64,000 nucleotides of DNA, taken from positions 291,830 to 355,829 of the forward strand of contig NZ_LMCM01000010.1 of the NCBI RefSeq assembly GCF_001426245.1, read 5' to 3'. The notes under the pieces were generated by a model. It was given only the letters and a program-made list of their open reading frames with translations. It was not told the origin of the DNA and searched no databases. This DNA comes from Phycicoccus sp. Root101 (GTDB lineage: Bacteria; Actinomycetota; Actinomycetes; Actinomycetales; Dermatophilaceae). Shown here in pieces: positions 8,518 through 17,587 of this stretch; the stretch's first letter is position 1; every line of letters starts with the position of its first letter. A program made the translations under genes and the position numbers.

Positions 8518-9432
8518 TCAGGCGGGGAGGCCGTCGAGCCAGCGGACGAGGTGGTCGCTCACCACGTCCGGCGCCTCCTCGGGGAGGAAGTGCCCCGCGC
8601 CCGGCACCAGGGCACGCTCGTAGGGGCCCGTGCAGTACGCCTGGGAGCCGCCGGCGGTCGCCCGGAGCACCGCGCCGTCGCGCTCACCGTGCAGCTGCAG
8701 CACCGGCACCGTGATCGGCTTCTTCATGGTCGCGGCGAACCGCCAGCCGTCGGGACGGGCCTGGCTGCGCACCAGCCAGCGGTAGTACTCGGCGGCGGAG
8801 TGGGCGACGAACGGCAGGGCCATCGCGTCGGCGTAGACCTTGGCCTCCTCCGGCGAGGGCCAGATGCCCTCGGGCGAGGCCCACTGGCGCAGCAGCCGCT
8901 GCACGTAACCGCCGTGCACCGTCATCTGCCTTTCGGGCACGAACGGCCGCTGCAGCCCGCCGAGGTAGGCGTTGGCCCTGGCCTGGCGGGGACTGCTGAA
9001 GGACGCCTTGCGGAAGACGAGGGGGTGCGGCATCGACAGCGACGCGACCGCCCGCGTCACCGTGGGCTGCAGCACGGGCATGCTCCACGCGATCCAGCCG
9101 CCCCAGCCGTGGCCGACGACCGCCGCCCGTGACGCCCCGAGGGACCTCAGGACGCTGGCGACGTCCGTGGCCGAGGTCCGGGTGTCGTACCCCCGCGGGG
9201 GCTTGTCCGACGCGCCATACCCGCGCAGGTCCATCGCGCACGCGCGGTAGCCGGCGTCGGCGAGGGCCTGCATCTGGTGCCGCCACGCCCACCAGAACTG
9301 CGGGAAGCCGTGCAGGAGCAGTACGACCGGTCCCTCGCCCTGCTCGGCGACGTGGAAGCGCGCACCGTTGGCCGCGACGAAGCGGTGCTCCCACGGCCCG
9401 TCGATCAGGGCCATCGAGGCATCGGGAGTCAT
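8518..9432 (-). CDS. Epoxide-hydrolase-like alpha/beta hydrolase lacking the usual nucleophile
   Basis: 304 residues. HGFPQFWWAW (oxyanion hole), LRGYGASDKP, lid Tyr residues (AAEYYRWLVR) and the late HGERD and GAGHFLPEEAP motifs are those of the epoxide hydrolase/haloalkane dehalogenase group. The nucleophile elbow, normally GHDWGG, is GHGWGG here: residue 109 is Gly, so the usual Asp-ester mechanism is not possible as written. Position next to marP matches ephE (Rv3670). An internal ATG at residue 7 is an alternative start. It converges on marP, with the two stops 7 bp apart. Confidence 0.8.
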   Translation of the reverse strand: MTPDASMALIDGPWEHRFVAANGARFHVAEQGEGPVVLLLHGFPQFWWAWRHQMQALADAGYRACAMDLRGYGASDKPPRGYDTRTSATDVASVLRSLGASRAAVVGHGWGGWIAWSMPVLQPTVTRAVASLSMPHPLVFRKASFSSPRQARANAYLGGLQRPFVPERQMTVHGGYVQRLLRQWASPEGIWPSPEEAKVYADAMALPFVAHSAAEYYRWLVRSQARPDGWRFAATMKKPITVPVLQLHGERDGAVLRATAGGSQAYCTGPYERALVPGAGHFLPEEAPDVVSDHLVRWLDGLPA

Positions 9433-9460
9433 GCGGGGAGTATGCCGTGCGGCCGGGTCC

Positions 9461-9862
9461 TCAGTCGCTGGACTTGAGGGCCTGGACCGTCTCCTGGGCG
9501 TTCTTGATGGTGCGCTCGGGCTTGCCGTTGATGTTGGCGATGTTCCGCTTGCCGACCAGCGCCAGCACGGCGGCGACGGCGAAGAGCAGCCCGGTGGTGA
9601 TGAGGTAGCCGGCCCACTCGGGCAGCCAGATGTCGAGCACGGCCACGATCGTGTGGAACAGGAAGATCAGGCCCAGCAGGCCGACGAAGGCCGCCGCCCC
9701 GAACATCGCGGCGCTCTTGCCCGCGGTCTTGGCCTCGGTGGTGATCTCCGCCTTCGCGAGGGCGATCTCGCTGCGGACGATCGTGGACATGTCGTGGGTG
9801 GCGTCGGCCACCAGCTGTCCGAGCGTGCGCTCGGGGCTTCCCTGGGTGGACTGGGTGGCCAT
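9461..9862 (-). CDS. Holin-like small membrane protein (actinobacterial holin superfamily III/DUF1469 type)
   Basis: 133 residues from ATG 9862, preceded by GAGGTGAGGGC; an upstream in-frame GTG at 9874 lies inside that ribosome-binding region. A Lys/Glu-rich amphipathic N-terminus (LVADATHDMSTIVRSEIALA) is followed by two hydrophobic spans, about 55-80 and 87-108, and a basic C-terminus. The family is called phage holin-like but is chromosomal and common in Actinobacteria; Rv3669 is the likely equivalent. There is no phage context here. Confidence 0.8.
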   Translation of the reverse strand: MATQSTQGSPERTLGQLVADATHDMSTIVRSEIALAKAEITTEAKTAGKSAAMFGAAAFVGLLGLIFLFHTIVAVLDIWLPEWAGYLITTGLLFAVAAVLALVGKRNIANINGKPERTIKNAQETVQALKSSD

Positions 9863-9914
9863 AGGTGCCCTCACCTCTGCTTCCGTGGCTGCCGGGGGTT
9901 CCGGCGCCCCAACC

Positions 9915-11267
9915 CTAACCGCGTGGGCGGCCCGTCACATCCGCGCCCGCGTCCCTGCCCTGGAACGCGTCGGGGATGCCGTCGCCGTCGTCGTCCCGGG
10001 ACTCCAGCTCCTCGAGCCGCCGATACACCCGGTTGCGGGCCCTCAGCACGCCGGTCGCGAGCACGGCCGCGAGGAGCGACCCGGCGAGGACCCCGAGCTT
10101 GACGTGCTCGTCGCGGGGGCTGCCGGCGCCGAAGGCGAGCTCGCCCACGAGCAGCGACACGGTGAAGCCGATGCCGGCGAGCAGGGACAGGCCGACGACG
10201 TCCCACCAGGCGAGGTCGTCGTCGAGCTCGGCCCGGGTGAAGCGGGCGAACGCCCACGTCCCGCCGAAGACACCGACGAGCTTGCCCAGCACCAGCCCCA
10301 GCACCACGGCGAGCGCGGCCTCGTCGGCGAGCGTGTCGCCGAACCCGCCTCCGACCACCCGGACCCCGGCGGCGAAGAACGCGAACACCGGGACGGCGAC
10401 CCCGGCCGACAGGGGCCGCAGCCGGTGCTCGAACCGCTGGGCCACGTCGACGTCCGCGTCGAGGGTGCTGAGCCGGGGCACCGAGGCACGCGGTCGCACC
10501 GGCACGACCAGGCCGAGCAGGACGCCGGCGACGGTGGCGTGGATCCCCGAGGCGTGCACCAGGCCCCACGTGGCGAGCGCGAGCGGGAGGAGCAGCCACC
10601 ACCGGGCGATCCGACGCTGCGTCAGCCACGCGAACCCGGCCAGCGGCAGCAGGGCGAGGCCGAGCAGCGCGAGGTCGAGGCTCTCGGTGTAGAAGATGGC
10701 GATGATCGTGATGGCGACGAGGTCGTCGACCACGGCAAGGGTCAGCAGGAAGCTGCGCAGGGCCGAGGGCAGGTGCGTCCCGATGACCGCGAGGACGGCC
10801 AGGGCGAACGCGATGTCGGTGGCCGTCGGGATCGCCCAGCCGCGGAGGGCGTCGCCGTCGGCGCCCAGGAAGGTGACGGTCACCGCATACACGACTGCGG
10901 GGAGTGCGACGCCGCACAGCGCGGCGGCGACGGGCAGGGCCGCCTTCGCGGGGGTGCGCAGCTCGCCGACGAGGAACTCGCGCTTGAGCTCGAGCCCGGC
11001 GACGAAGAAGAAGATCGCGAGCAGGCCGTCGGCCGCCCACTGGCCGAGGGTGAGGTCGAGGTGCAGCACGTGCGGGCCGACCGTGAGGTCACGCAACGAC
11101 GAGTAGGCCTCGAACCACGGGGAGTTCGCCCAGACGAGAGAGGCCACGGCAGCGGCGAGCAGGAGGGCGCCGCCGACGGTCTCGGTGCGCAGCGCGGCCG
11201 CGACGTGCTGCGCCTCGTGCCACGTGGTGCGGGCGAAGAGTCGGGGACGCAGGGGGTTCAGGCTCAC
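9915..11267 (-). CDS. nhaA: Na+/H+ antiporter NhaA
   Basis: 450 residues from GTG 11267. TDIAFALAV (Asp of the TDIAF helix) and [12 protein letters not shown] (the paired Asp ion-binding site) are intact, with [10 protein letters not shown] and LKREFL near the N-terminal region. About 12 membrane spans can be read. It exports Na+ in exchange for H+ and works in pH and salt homeostasis. The C-terminal tail ([20 protein letters not shown]) is hydrophilic and acidic, longer than in E. coli NhaA. This is the last gene of the left conserved block. Confidence 0.95.
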   Translation of the reverse strand: MSLNPLRPRLFARTTWHEAQHVAAALRTETVGGALLLAAAVASLVWANSPWFEAYSSLRDLTVGPHVLHLDLTLGQWAADGLLAIFFFVAGLELKREFLVGELRTPAKAALPVAAALCGVALPAVVYAVTVTFLGADGDALRGWAIPTATDIAFALAVLAVIGTHLPSALRSFLLTLAVVDDLVAITIIAIFYTESLDLALLGLALLPLAGFAWLTQRRIARWWLLLPLALATWGLVHASGIHATVAGVLLGLVVPVRPRASVPRLSTLDADVDVAQRFEHRLRPLSAGVAVPVFAFFAAGVRVVGGGFGDTLADEAALAVVLGLVLGKLVGVFGGTWAFARFTRAELDDDLAWWDVVGLSLLAGIGFTVSLLVGELAFGAGSPRDEHVKLGVLAGSLLAAVLATGVLRARNRVYRRLEELESRDDDGDGIPDAFQGRDAGADVTGRPRG

Positions 11268-11391
11268 GAAGGGCCTTTCGGGGTCGTCGGCAACGTCAAG
11301 ACGCTGCCCACGAGCGCGGCAGCGACGCCGACCAGACTTCCCGGCTCACCACGTCAAGGGTATCGGGAGCGGCCGGCAGGGGCTGCGGCGT

Positions 11392-11955
11392 TCAGCTCGC
11401 GGACCGCGCGCCTGCGACCAGCTCGGCGAGCATCGCGCCGAGCGCCGCCTGCGCCGTGTCGTCCGCCCCGACCTCGCCCTCCTGGGTGAGGGTCTGCCCG
11501 AAGGAGAGCCCGGGTCCGTCGACGACCGTCATCTTCACGCGCTCGAGCGTCTGGCGCAGCGCCGACTTCGCGTACGACGCACCGTGCCAGCCGTACCCGA
11601 CCAGACCGGCGGGCAGCCCCTCCCACTCGGCGTAGAGGTAGTCGATCGCGTTCTTCAGGGCCGCGTTGTAGCCGCGGTTGTACTCCGGCATGACGAGGAC
11701 CAGGGCATCGGTCGCCGACATGGCCGCGGACCAGCGGCGGGTGTGGTCGTGCGTGTAGTTGCCGTCGGCGGGCTGCCCCGGCTCGTCGAGGAACGGCAGG
11801 GCGATCTCACGCAGGTCGTGGACCGTCACCTCGACCGGGCGCCCGTCCGGTGCGGTGAGGCCGTCGAGCGCCTCGACCACCCAGGCGGCGACGTGGTGCC
11901 CGATGCGGGTCGGACGGGTGCTGGCGATGACGACGGACACGCGGACGGGAGCCAT
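11392..11955 (-). CDS. NAD(P)H-dependent FMN reductase
   Basis: 187 residues. The flavodoxin-like fold is shown by RVSVVIASTRPTRIGHHVA (FMN phosphate loop), MPEYNRGYNAALKNAIDYLY (isoalloxazine loop) and LVGYGWHGASYAK. This pattern is typical of the NADPH-dependent FMN reductase/azoreductase family. It stands alone, downstream of the aromatic-CoA operon and separated from it by a strong hairpin. It might feed reduced flavin to a monooxygenase, but the nearby monooxygenase is a self-contained FAD enzyme, so that is only a possibility. Confidence 0.85.
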   Translation of the reverse strand: MAPVRVSVVIASTRPTRIGHHVAAWVVEALDGLTAPDGRPVEVTVHDLREIALPFLDEPGQPADGNYTHDHTRRWSAAMSATDALVLVMPEYNRGYNAALKNAIDYLYAEWEGLPAGLVGYGWHGASYAKSALRQTLERVKMTVVDGPGLSFGQTLTQEGEVGADDTAQAALGAMLAELVAGARSAS

Positions 11956-12016
11956 GCCGGAAGCCTAGGGCCGGCCCTCCCGGCTCCCCCTCCTCGTTCG
12001 CCCCTCCTTCTCTCCG

Positions 12017-12068
12017 CGCTTTGGGTGCCTGGACGGTCGGGAATCCGACCGTCCAGGCACCCAAAGCG
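12017..12068. repeat. Dispersed hairpin repeat family B, copy 1 (24-bp perfect stem)
   Basis: CGCTTTGGGTGCCTGGACGG and four further bases form a 24-bp perfect inverted repeat around the 4-nt loop GAAT (12041-12044). It lies 30 bp after the stop of the last gene of the aromatic-CoA operon, so it probably ends that transcript, although no T-run follows. A related, degenerate copy is at 30474-30518. Confidence 0.8.
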
Positions 12069-12097
12069 GCAAGGGAGAGCCGGGGGTCGGGGTTGCC

Positions 12098-12517
12098 TCA
12101 ACCGCGCAGACGCTGCACCCAGTCGGTGGGCCAGGGCGCGCTCGTCGGCCGCCCGGGCCCGGTGCGGTCGAGGTGGACCGTGACGTAGCGCCCCTTGGCC
12201 GCCAGGACCCGTTCGGCGCCCTCGAAGGCCTCGCCCCAGACCTCGAACGAGAACGTCATCGACGACGTGCCGAGCTCGGTGACCGCCACCGTCGTCGTCA
12301 CCTCCTGCCCGAAGAACAGCGGGGCCTCGAAGTCGGCCTCGAACCGGACTCGAGGGGCGACCGGGAAGTAGCCGTCCAGGCCGCGCTCGCGCACCAGCGC
12401 GGCCTCGGTGGCCTCGACCAGCCTGGTGACCGTGCTGTTGTGGTAGATCCCGGCGGCGTCGGTGTCGATCCACTCGATGCGGGCTCGCTGCGTCGCGCTG
12501 GCGATGGGTTCCGTCAC
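12098..12517 (-). CDS. 4-hydroxybenzoyl-CoA thioesterase-family protein
   Basis: 139 residues, single hot-dog fold. IEWIDTDAAGIYHNSTVTR matches the 4-HBT active-site segment with the catalytic Asp followed by AAGIYHN. It starts with GTG 12517 overlapping the stop of the bifunctional monooxygenase by four bases, and is the last gene of the operon. It presumably releases the ring-modified acid or a ring-cleavage product from CoA. It is not related in fold copy number to the TesB-type thioesterase of the same operon, so two distinct thioesterases are present. Confidence 0.88.
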   Translation of the reverse strand: MTEPIASATQRARIEWIDTDAAGIYHNSTVTRLVEATEAALVRERGLDGYFPVAPRVRFEADFEAPLFFGQEVTTTVAVTELGTSSMTFSFEVWGEAFEGAERVLAAKGRYVTVHLDRTGPGRPTSAPWPTDWVQRLRG

Positions 12518-14955
12518 GCCGACACGGTCTCAGGCGCAGGCGTCCCCGTCGTGGACGGGCGCCAGCGCAGGTGGACGTCCTGTGCCTCGCCGTCACGCAG
12601 GAGGGCCAGCCGCGGCGGGACCTTGTCGGTGCGCGAGGTCGGGGGACGGCGACGACCGGCGACCCACTGCACCGGCCACTGCGCCCCCGGGCCGGTGTGC
12701 TCCTGCTCGGCGGCGGCGTGCAGCGTCCACATCGGGTCGTAGAGGTGGGTGCGGCCCAGGGCGCAGAGGTCGGCGCGCCCCGCGAGCAGGATCGAGTTGA
12801 CGTCGTCGTGCGACGAGATCGCGCCCACCGCGATGACCGCGACCCCCGCCGGCCGGGCGACCTCGTGGCGGATCCGGTCGGCGAACGGCGTCTGGTACGA
12901 CCGGCCGAACGCCGGCTTCTCGTCCTTGCTCACCTGGCCCGAGGACACGTCGATCGCGGCCGCGCCGTGCTCGATGAAGGCCCGGGCGATCTCGACGGCG
13001 TCGTGCTCGGTGTTGCCGTCCGGCATCCAGTCCGTGGCGGAGATGCGGACGGTGACCGGCACGCCGTCCGGCACGGCTCCGTGCACGGCGTCGAACACCT
13101 CGAGGGGGAAGCGGAGCCGGTTCTCCAGCGAGCCGCCGTACTCGTCGGTGCGGACGTTGGAGATCGGTGACAGGAAGGACGACAGCAGGTAGCCGTGCGC
13201 GGCGTGCACCTCGACGAGGTCGAACCCCGCCTCGATGCCACGACGGGCGGCGTCGCGGAAGTCGTCGACGACGCTGTTCATGTCGGCGCGGGTCATCTCG
13301 CGGGGGACGTGGCAGCCCTCGCCGTAGGGGAGCGCCGAGGGCCCGACGACCTCCCAGTTGTCCTCGGCGAGCGGCTCGTCCATGCCCTCCCACATGAGCC
13401 TGGTCGAACCCTTGCGCCCCGAGTGGCCCAGCTGCAGCCCGATCCGGCCGGTGCTGTGGCCGTGCACGAAGCTCGTCACGCGCGCCCAGGCGTCGCGCTG
13501 CTCGTCGTTCCACAGACCGGGGCACCCCGGTGTGATCCGGCCCTCGGGCGAGACGCAGACCATCTCCGACATGACGAGGCCGGCGCCGCCGAGGGCCTTG
13601 GAGCCCAGGTGCACGAGGTGGAACTCGCCGGGCACGCCGTCGACGGCGGAGTACATGTCCATCGGGGACAGCACGATCCGGTTCTTGAGCTCCAGCGCGC
13701 CGATCCGCGTGGGCTGGAACATCGCGGGCGCCGACTCGTCGACCTCGCCGGCGACCGGGCCGCCAGGGCCGTGGGTCGCACCTGCGCCCGCACCCACCTG
13801 CCGCGCGAACGCGCCCTGGATGCGTGCGGCGAACTCGGTGTCGCGGTCCTTGAGGTTCTCGAAGGTGATCCGGCGCGAGCGGGTCAGCAGGTTGAAGACG
13901 AACTCGTCGGGGTCCTGGTCCGCGTACATGCCGATGTTCTCGAACCACTCGAGGCTGGCCTGCGCCGCACGCTGGGTCGACTCGACGACCGGCTTGCGCT
14001 CCTCCTGGTATGCCGCGAGAGCCGCCCCGACCGTGGGGTGCTCGTGCAGGCAGGCGGCGAGCGCCAGGGCGTCCTCCATGGCGAGCTTGGTGCCCGACCC
14101 GATGGAGAAGTGGGCCGTGTGTGCCGCGTCGCCGAGCAGGACGACGTTGCCGTCGTGCCACCGCTCGTTGCGGACCGTCGTGAAGCTCAGCCACTTGGAG
14201 TTGTTCGTCAGGATGTGGTGACCACCGAGGTCGTCGGCGAAGAGCTCGGCGACCCGCTCCACGGCATACTCGTCGGACACCCCGGGAGGGAACACCTCGC
14301 CCTCGGTGCGGTCGAGGCCGGCCCGGCGCCAGACGTCCTCGTGCATCTCGACGATGAACGTCGAACCCTTGTCGGAGTACGGGTAGCCGTGGATCTGCAT
14401 GGTCCCGAACTCGGTGTTCCGGACGATGAACTGGAAGGCCTCGAAGACCAGGTCGGTGCCGAACCAGATGTACTTGTTGTGGCGGCGGTCGAGGCTGGGG
14501 CCGAACACTTCGGCATACCGGGTCCGCACGGCCGAGTTGAGGCCGTCGGAGGCGACGACGAGGTCGTACTCCGCGCGCAGCTCGTCCGTGTCGGGGGCGT
14601 CGGTCCGGTAGTGGACCTCCACACCGAGCTCGGCCACCCGGGCCTGGAGGATGCGCAGCAGCTCCTTGCGGCTCATCGCCGCGAACCCCTGGCCGCCGAT
14701 GGTCGACGAACGCCCGTCGATGGCGACGTCGATGTCGGTCCACCGGGCGAACTGCTGCTCCATCGCGCCGTAGATCACGGTGTCGGCGCTCTCGATCCCG
14801 CCGAGCGTCTCGTCGGAGAACACCACCCCGAACCCGAAGGTGTCGTCGGGGGCGTTGCGCTCCCAGACGGTCACCTCGTGCCCGGCGTCGAGCTGCTTCA
14901 TCAGCGCGGCGAGGTACAGGCCTCCCGGCCCCCCGCCCACGATCGCGATCCTCAT
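12514..14955 (-). CDS. Bifunctional aryl-CoA flavin monooxygenase/OYE oxidoreductase (salicylyl-CoA 5-hydroxylase or 2-aminobenzoyl-CoA monooxygenase/reductase type)
   Basis: 813 residues from ATG 14955. Residues 1-390 are a class A FAD monooxygenase (MRIAIVGGGPGGLYLAALMK; VVLLGDAAHTAHFSIGSG). Residues from about 415 on are an Old Yellow Enzyme domain (MFQPTRIGALELKNRIVLSP; LQLGHSGRKG; SNVRTDEYGGSLENRLRFP; a late VIAVGAISS). The fusion is characteristic of 2-aminobenzoyl-CoA monooxygenase/reductase and of proteins annotated salicylyl-CoA 5-hydroxylase. It dearomatises or hydroxylates the ring of the CoA thioester. It overlaps the ligase and the thioesterase by four bases each. Anthranilate and salicylate cannot be told apart from this sequence. 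Confidence 0.88.
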   Translation of the reverse strand: MRIAIVGGGPGGLYLAALMKQLDAGHEVTVWERNAPDDTFGFGVVFSDETLGGIESADTVIYGAMEQQFARWTDIDVAIDGRSSTIGGQGFAAMSRKELLRILQARVAELGVEVHYRTDAPDTDELRAEYDLVVASDGLNSAVRTRYAEVFGPSLDRRHNKYIWFGTDLVFEAFQFIVRNTEFGTMQIHGYPYSDKGSTFIVEMHEDVWRRAGLDRTEGEVFPPGVSDEYAVERVAELFADDLGGHHILTNNSKWLSFTTVRNERWHDGNVVLLGDAAHTAHFSIGSGTKLAMEDALALAACLHEHPTVGAALAAYQEERKPVVESTQRAAQASLEWFENIGMYADQDPDEFVFNLLTRSRRITFENLKDRDTEFAARIQGAFARQVGAGAGATHGPGGPVAGEVDESAPAMFQPTRIGALELKNRIVLSPMDMYSAVDGVPGEFHLVHLGSKALGGAGLVMSEMVCVSPEGRITPGCPGLWNDEQRDAWARVTSFVHGHSTGRIGLQLGHSGRKGSTRLMWEGMDEPLAEDNWEVVGPSALPYGEGCHVPREMTRADMNSVVDDFRDAARRGIEAGFDLVEVHAAHGYLLSSFLSPISNVRTDEYGGSLENRLRFPLEVFDAVHGAVPDGVPVTVRISATDWMPDGNTEHDAVEIARAFIEHGAAAIDVSSGQVSKDEKPAFGRSYQTPFADRIRHEVARPAGVAVIAVGAISSHDDVNSILLAGRADLCALGRTHLYDPMWTLHAAAEQEHTGPGAQWPVQWVAGRRRPPTSRTDKVPPRLALLRDGEAQDVHLRWRPSTTGTPAPETVSA

Positions 14956-16628
14956 GAGGTCTCCTGCTCGGTGCGGACGGTCAGGTCGCGCAGCTTGAAG
15001 TGCTGGAGCTTGCCGCTGGTGTTGCGCGGCAGCTGGTCGACGAAGCGCACGCGGCGCGGGTACTTGTAGGGGGCCAGCGTCGCCTTGACGTGGTCCTGGA
15101 TCTCGCGGGCCTTGGCGTCGTCGCCGACGACGCCCTCGCGCAGGACGACGAACGCGCTCACGACCGATCCGCGTTCGGCGTCGGGTTCTCCCACGACGCC
15201 GGCCTCGACCACGTCGGGGTGTGCGTCGATCGCGGCCTCCACCTCGGGTGCGCCGATGTTGTAGCCCGAGGACACGATCATGCTGTCGGTGCGGGCACGG
15301 TAGATGAAGTAGCCGTCCTCGTCCTGCACGAAGGTGTCGCCGGTGACGTTCCAGCCGTCGACGACGTACCCGAGCTGCCGGTCGTCGTCGAGGTAGCGGC
15401 AGCCCACCGGCCCGATGACGGCGAGCCGGCCCTCGGTACCGGGGGCGACGGGTCGGTCGTCGGGTCCGAGGATGGTGGCGCGGTAGCCGGGGACCGGCTT
15501 GCCCGTGCTGCCGGGGCGGATGTCGTCGCCGGCCGCGGAGATGAAGATGTGCAGCATCTCGGTGGCACCGATGCCGTCGACGATCGCCAGCCCGAGCTCG
15601 GAGCGGATCTGCTCCCAGACCTCCTGCGGGATGTGCTCGCCGGCGCTGACCGCCGTCCGCAGCCCGGCCAGCCTGGGCAGGTGGCCGGCCTTGATGATCT
15701 GCTTGTATGCCGTGGGGGCCGTGGCGAGGACGGTCACCCCGTGCTCCTGCACCAGCTCCGCGAGCTGGGCGGGCGTCGCCTGCTCGGTGACCAGCGCGCA
15801 GGCACCGGCCCGCAGCGTGAACACGACGAGCATGCCGAGGCCGAAGGTGAAGGCGAAGGGTGCGGTGCAGGCGACGACGTCGTCCTCGGTGAGGCGCAGG
15901 ACGTGCCGGCCGAAGGTGTTGTCGATCGAGAGCACGTCGCGGTGGAAGTGCGTGGTGATCTTGGGGACCCCGGTGCTGCCCGAGGTCGGCCCGAACAGGG
16001 CGACGTCGTCGGCGGCCGTGTCGACGGCGGTGAACTCCCCGGACTTCGCAGTCACGCGTCGGGTGAGGTCCTCGTCGGTGTCGCCCCCGAAGGGGACCAC
16101 GACCAGCTCGGGGGCGACCGTCTGACGAACCGTCTCGACGTCCTCGGTGAACCGGTGGTCGACGAGCGCGATGCCGGGCCGGGTCTTCTCGACGATCGGG
16201 CCGAGCTCGCGGGCCCGCAGCGCCGCCATCGTGGTGACGACGACCCCGCCGGCCTTGAGGACGCCCAGCCACGCAGCCACCGTCCACGGGTTGTTGGGCG
16301 AGCGCAGGAGGACCCGGTTGCCGGGCACCAGCCCGAGGTCGTCGATCAGCACCGCGGCGACCTGGTTGACCGTGCGCTGCAGCTCGCCGTAGCTCCAGAC
16401 GGTCCCGTCGGGGGAGCGCAGGGCGGGCCGGTCCGGGCCGTGCTCGGCGATGGTGGCGTCGAGCAGCTCCACGGCGGCGTTGACCCGCTCGGGGTACTGC
16501 AGGTCCGGTGTCGTGAACTCCAGCACCGGCCACTGGTCCGCGGGCGGGAGGTGGTCACGCGCGAAGGTATCGGTGTACCCGCTCGGCGAGAGGGCGGCGG
16601 GGGCGGGGGTGCTCGGAGTGGGCGACAT
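14952..16628 (-). CDS. Aromatic acid-CoA ligase (2-aminobenzoate/benzoate-CoA ligase-like)
   Basis: 558 residues, from ATG 16628. The ANL superfamily motifs are complete: FGPTSGSTGVPK (P-loop), GIGATEM, DGWNVTGDTFVQDEDGYF and MIVSSGYNIGAPEVE, and the catalytic Lys in LPRNTSGKLQHF. The N-terminal YTDTFARDHLPPADQWP and LQYPERVNAAVELLD resemble 2-aminobenzoate-CoA ligases as I remember them. It activates the aromatic acid with ATP and CoA for the following monooxygenase. It overlaps both neighbours by ATGA. Confidence 0.85.
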   Translation of the reverse strand: MSPTPSTPAPAALSPSGYTDTFARDHLPPADQWPVLEFTTPDLQYPERVNAAVELLDATIAEHGPDRPALRSPDGTVWSYGELQRTVNQVAAVLIDDLGLVPGNRVLLRSPNNPWTVAAWLGVLKAGGVVVTTMAALRARELGPIVEKTRPGIALVDHRFTEDVETVRQTVAPELVVVPFGGDTDEDLTRRVTAKSGEFTAVDTAADDVALFGPTSGSTGVPKITTHFHRDVLSIDNTFGRHVLRLTEDDVVACTAPFAFTFGLGMLVVFTLRAGACALVTEQATPAQLAELVQEHGVTVLATAPTAYKQIIKAGHLPRLAGLRTAVSAGEHIPQEVWEQIRSELGLAIVDGIGATEMLHIFISAAGDDIRPGSTGKPVPGYRATILGPDDRPVAPGTEGRLAVIGPVGCRYLDDDRQLGYVVDGWNVTGDTFVQDEDGYFIYRARTDSMIVSSGYNIGAPEVEAAIDAHPDVVEAGVVGEPDAERGSVVSAFVVLREGVVGDDAKAREIQDHVKATLAPYKYPRRVRFVDQLPRNTSGKLQHFKLRDLTVRTEQETS

Positions 16629-17587
16629 CAGTGACCTCCCGGGGTGGCGCGGATCATGCCTTCCTGGACGACGGTCGCGAGGTGCTCGCCGTCGGGGGTG
16701 AAGAAGCGGCCGAGGCCGACACCGCGACCGGAGTCGGCGGCCACCGCCTCCTGCGCGTAGAGCAGCCAGCCGTCGAGCACGCCGGGCCCGGGTGCGCGGT
16801 GGAACCACATGGCGTGGTCGAGGCTCGCGGTCACGAGACCCGGCTGCGCCCACGGGAGGCCGAGGACCCGCAGCACCGGCTCGAGGATCGTGTAGTCGCA
16901 CACGTAGGCGAGGGCGGCGAGGTCGCGCTGGGCGTCGGTGAGTCCCTCGACCGGACGCAACGCGTCGAACGGCTTGACCCACAACGCCTGGTGGGGCGTG
17001 CTGCCCCCGTCCACCTCGAGGTAGACCGGCCCCGGCACGTGCCGCATGTCGAAGCTGCGGCCGCCCGACCAGTACGCCTTGGACTCCTCCGTCATCGTCG
17101 AGTCCCCTCCCGGCGCCCGGTCCGCGAGGTATGCCGCGGTGCTGGGCAGCGTGTCGGGTGCGGGGACGCCGGGGGCCGGCTGCGCGGCATACGAACCTCC
17201 GTGCTCGCCGGCGGCGAAGCTGGCGAGGCAGGTGTAGGCGGCCTTGCCGTTCTGGAAGGCGCGGACCTGGCGGGTGGCGTAACCGCGCCCGTCGCGCAGC
17301 ACCTCGACCTCGTAGGTGACCGGTGCGCCGATGTCGACCGGGCGCATGAAGTACGAGTGCATCGAGTGCATGGTCTTGCCGTCGGTCACGGTCAGCATCG
17401 CCGCGGCCGCCGCCTGGGCGACCATGTCGCCGCCGTACGCCTTGGGCCACGGGCACGGCTGCGTCGTCGCGGTGTAGGCGGCGTCGAAATGCTGCGCGGC
17501 GACAGGAACCAGCTCCAGCGCGCGAGTGAGGATCTCGGACGTCGGGGCGGGGTCCGGCTCGGAGCCCACGGGGCCTGCGGTCGTCAC
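16628..17587 (-). CDS. Acyl-CoA thioesterase II (TesB-like)
   Basis: 319 residues from GTG 17587. There are two hot-dog halves: the N-terminal one with YGGDMVAQAAAAAMLTV and MHSMHSYFMRPVD, the C-terminal one with TASLDHAMWFHR. The RPVDIGAPVTYEVE strand is typical of TesB. It is joined by 4-bp overlaps to the cupin before it and the ligase after it. In this operon it more likely acts on an aryl- or ring-opened acyl-CoA than on fatty acyl-CoA, but that is inference from context. Confidence 0.88.
   Translation of the reverse strand: MTTAGPVGSEPDPAPTSEILTRALELVPVAAQHFDAAYTATTQPCPWPKAYGGDMVAQAAAAAMLTVTDGKTMHSMHSYFMRPVDIGAPVTYEVEVLRDGRGYATRQVRAFQNGKAAYTCLASFAAGEHGGSYAAQPAPGVPAPDTLPSTAAYLADRAPGGDSTMTEESKAYWSGGRSFDMRHVPGPVYLEVDGGSTPHQALWVKPFDALRPVEGLTDAQRDLAALAYVCDYTILEPVLRVLGLPWAQPGLVTASLDHAMWFHRAPGPGVLDGWLLYAQEAVAADSGRGVGLGRFFTPDGEHLATVVQEGMIRATPGGH

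Noticed and set aside
9461-9862. The holin-like gene as a sign of prophage.
   Set aside because: No other phage genes nearby; this family is a common chromosomal component at the marP-acs locus in Actinobacteria.
9630-11489. A 619-residue plus-strand open frame opposite nhaA.
   Set aside because: Low-complexity Gly/Glu/Arg-rich translation typical of antisense in GC-rich genes; NhaA motifs on the minus strand are clear.
14956-16533. The frame of the bifunctional monooxygenase stays open far upstream, which would give a 1339-residue protein.
   Set aside because: The upstream part overlaps the well-supported CoA ligase in another frame and has the Arg/Pro/Gly-rich make-up of a shadow; the FAD motif starts right after ATG 14955.
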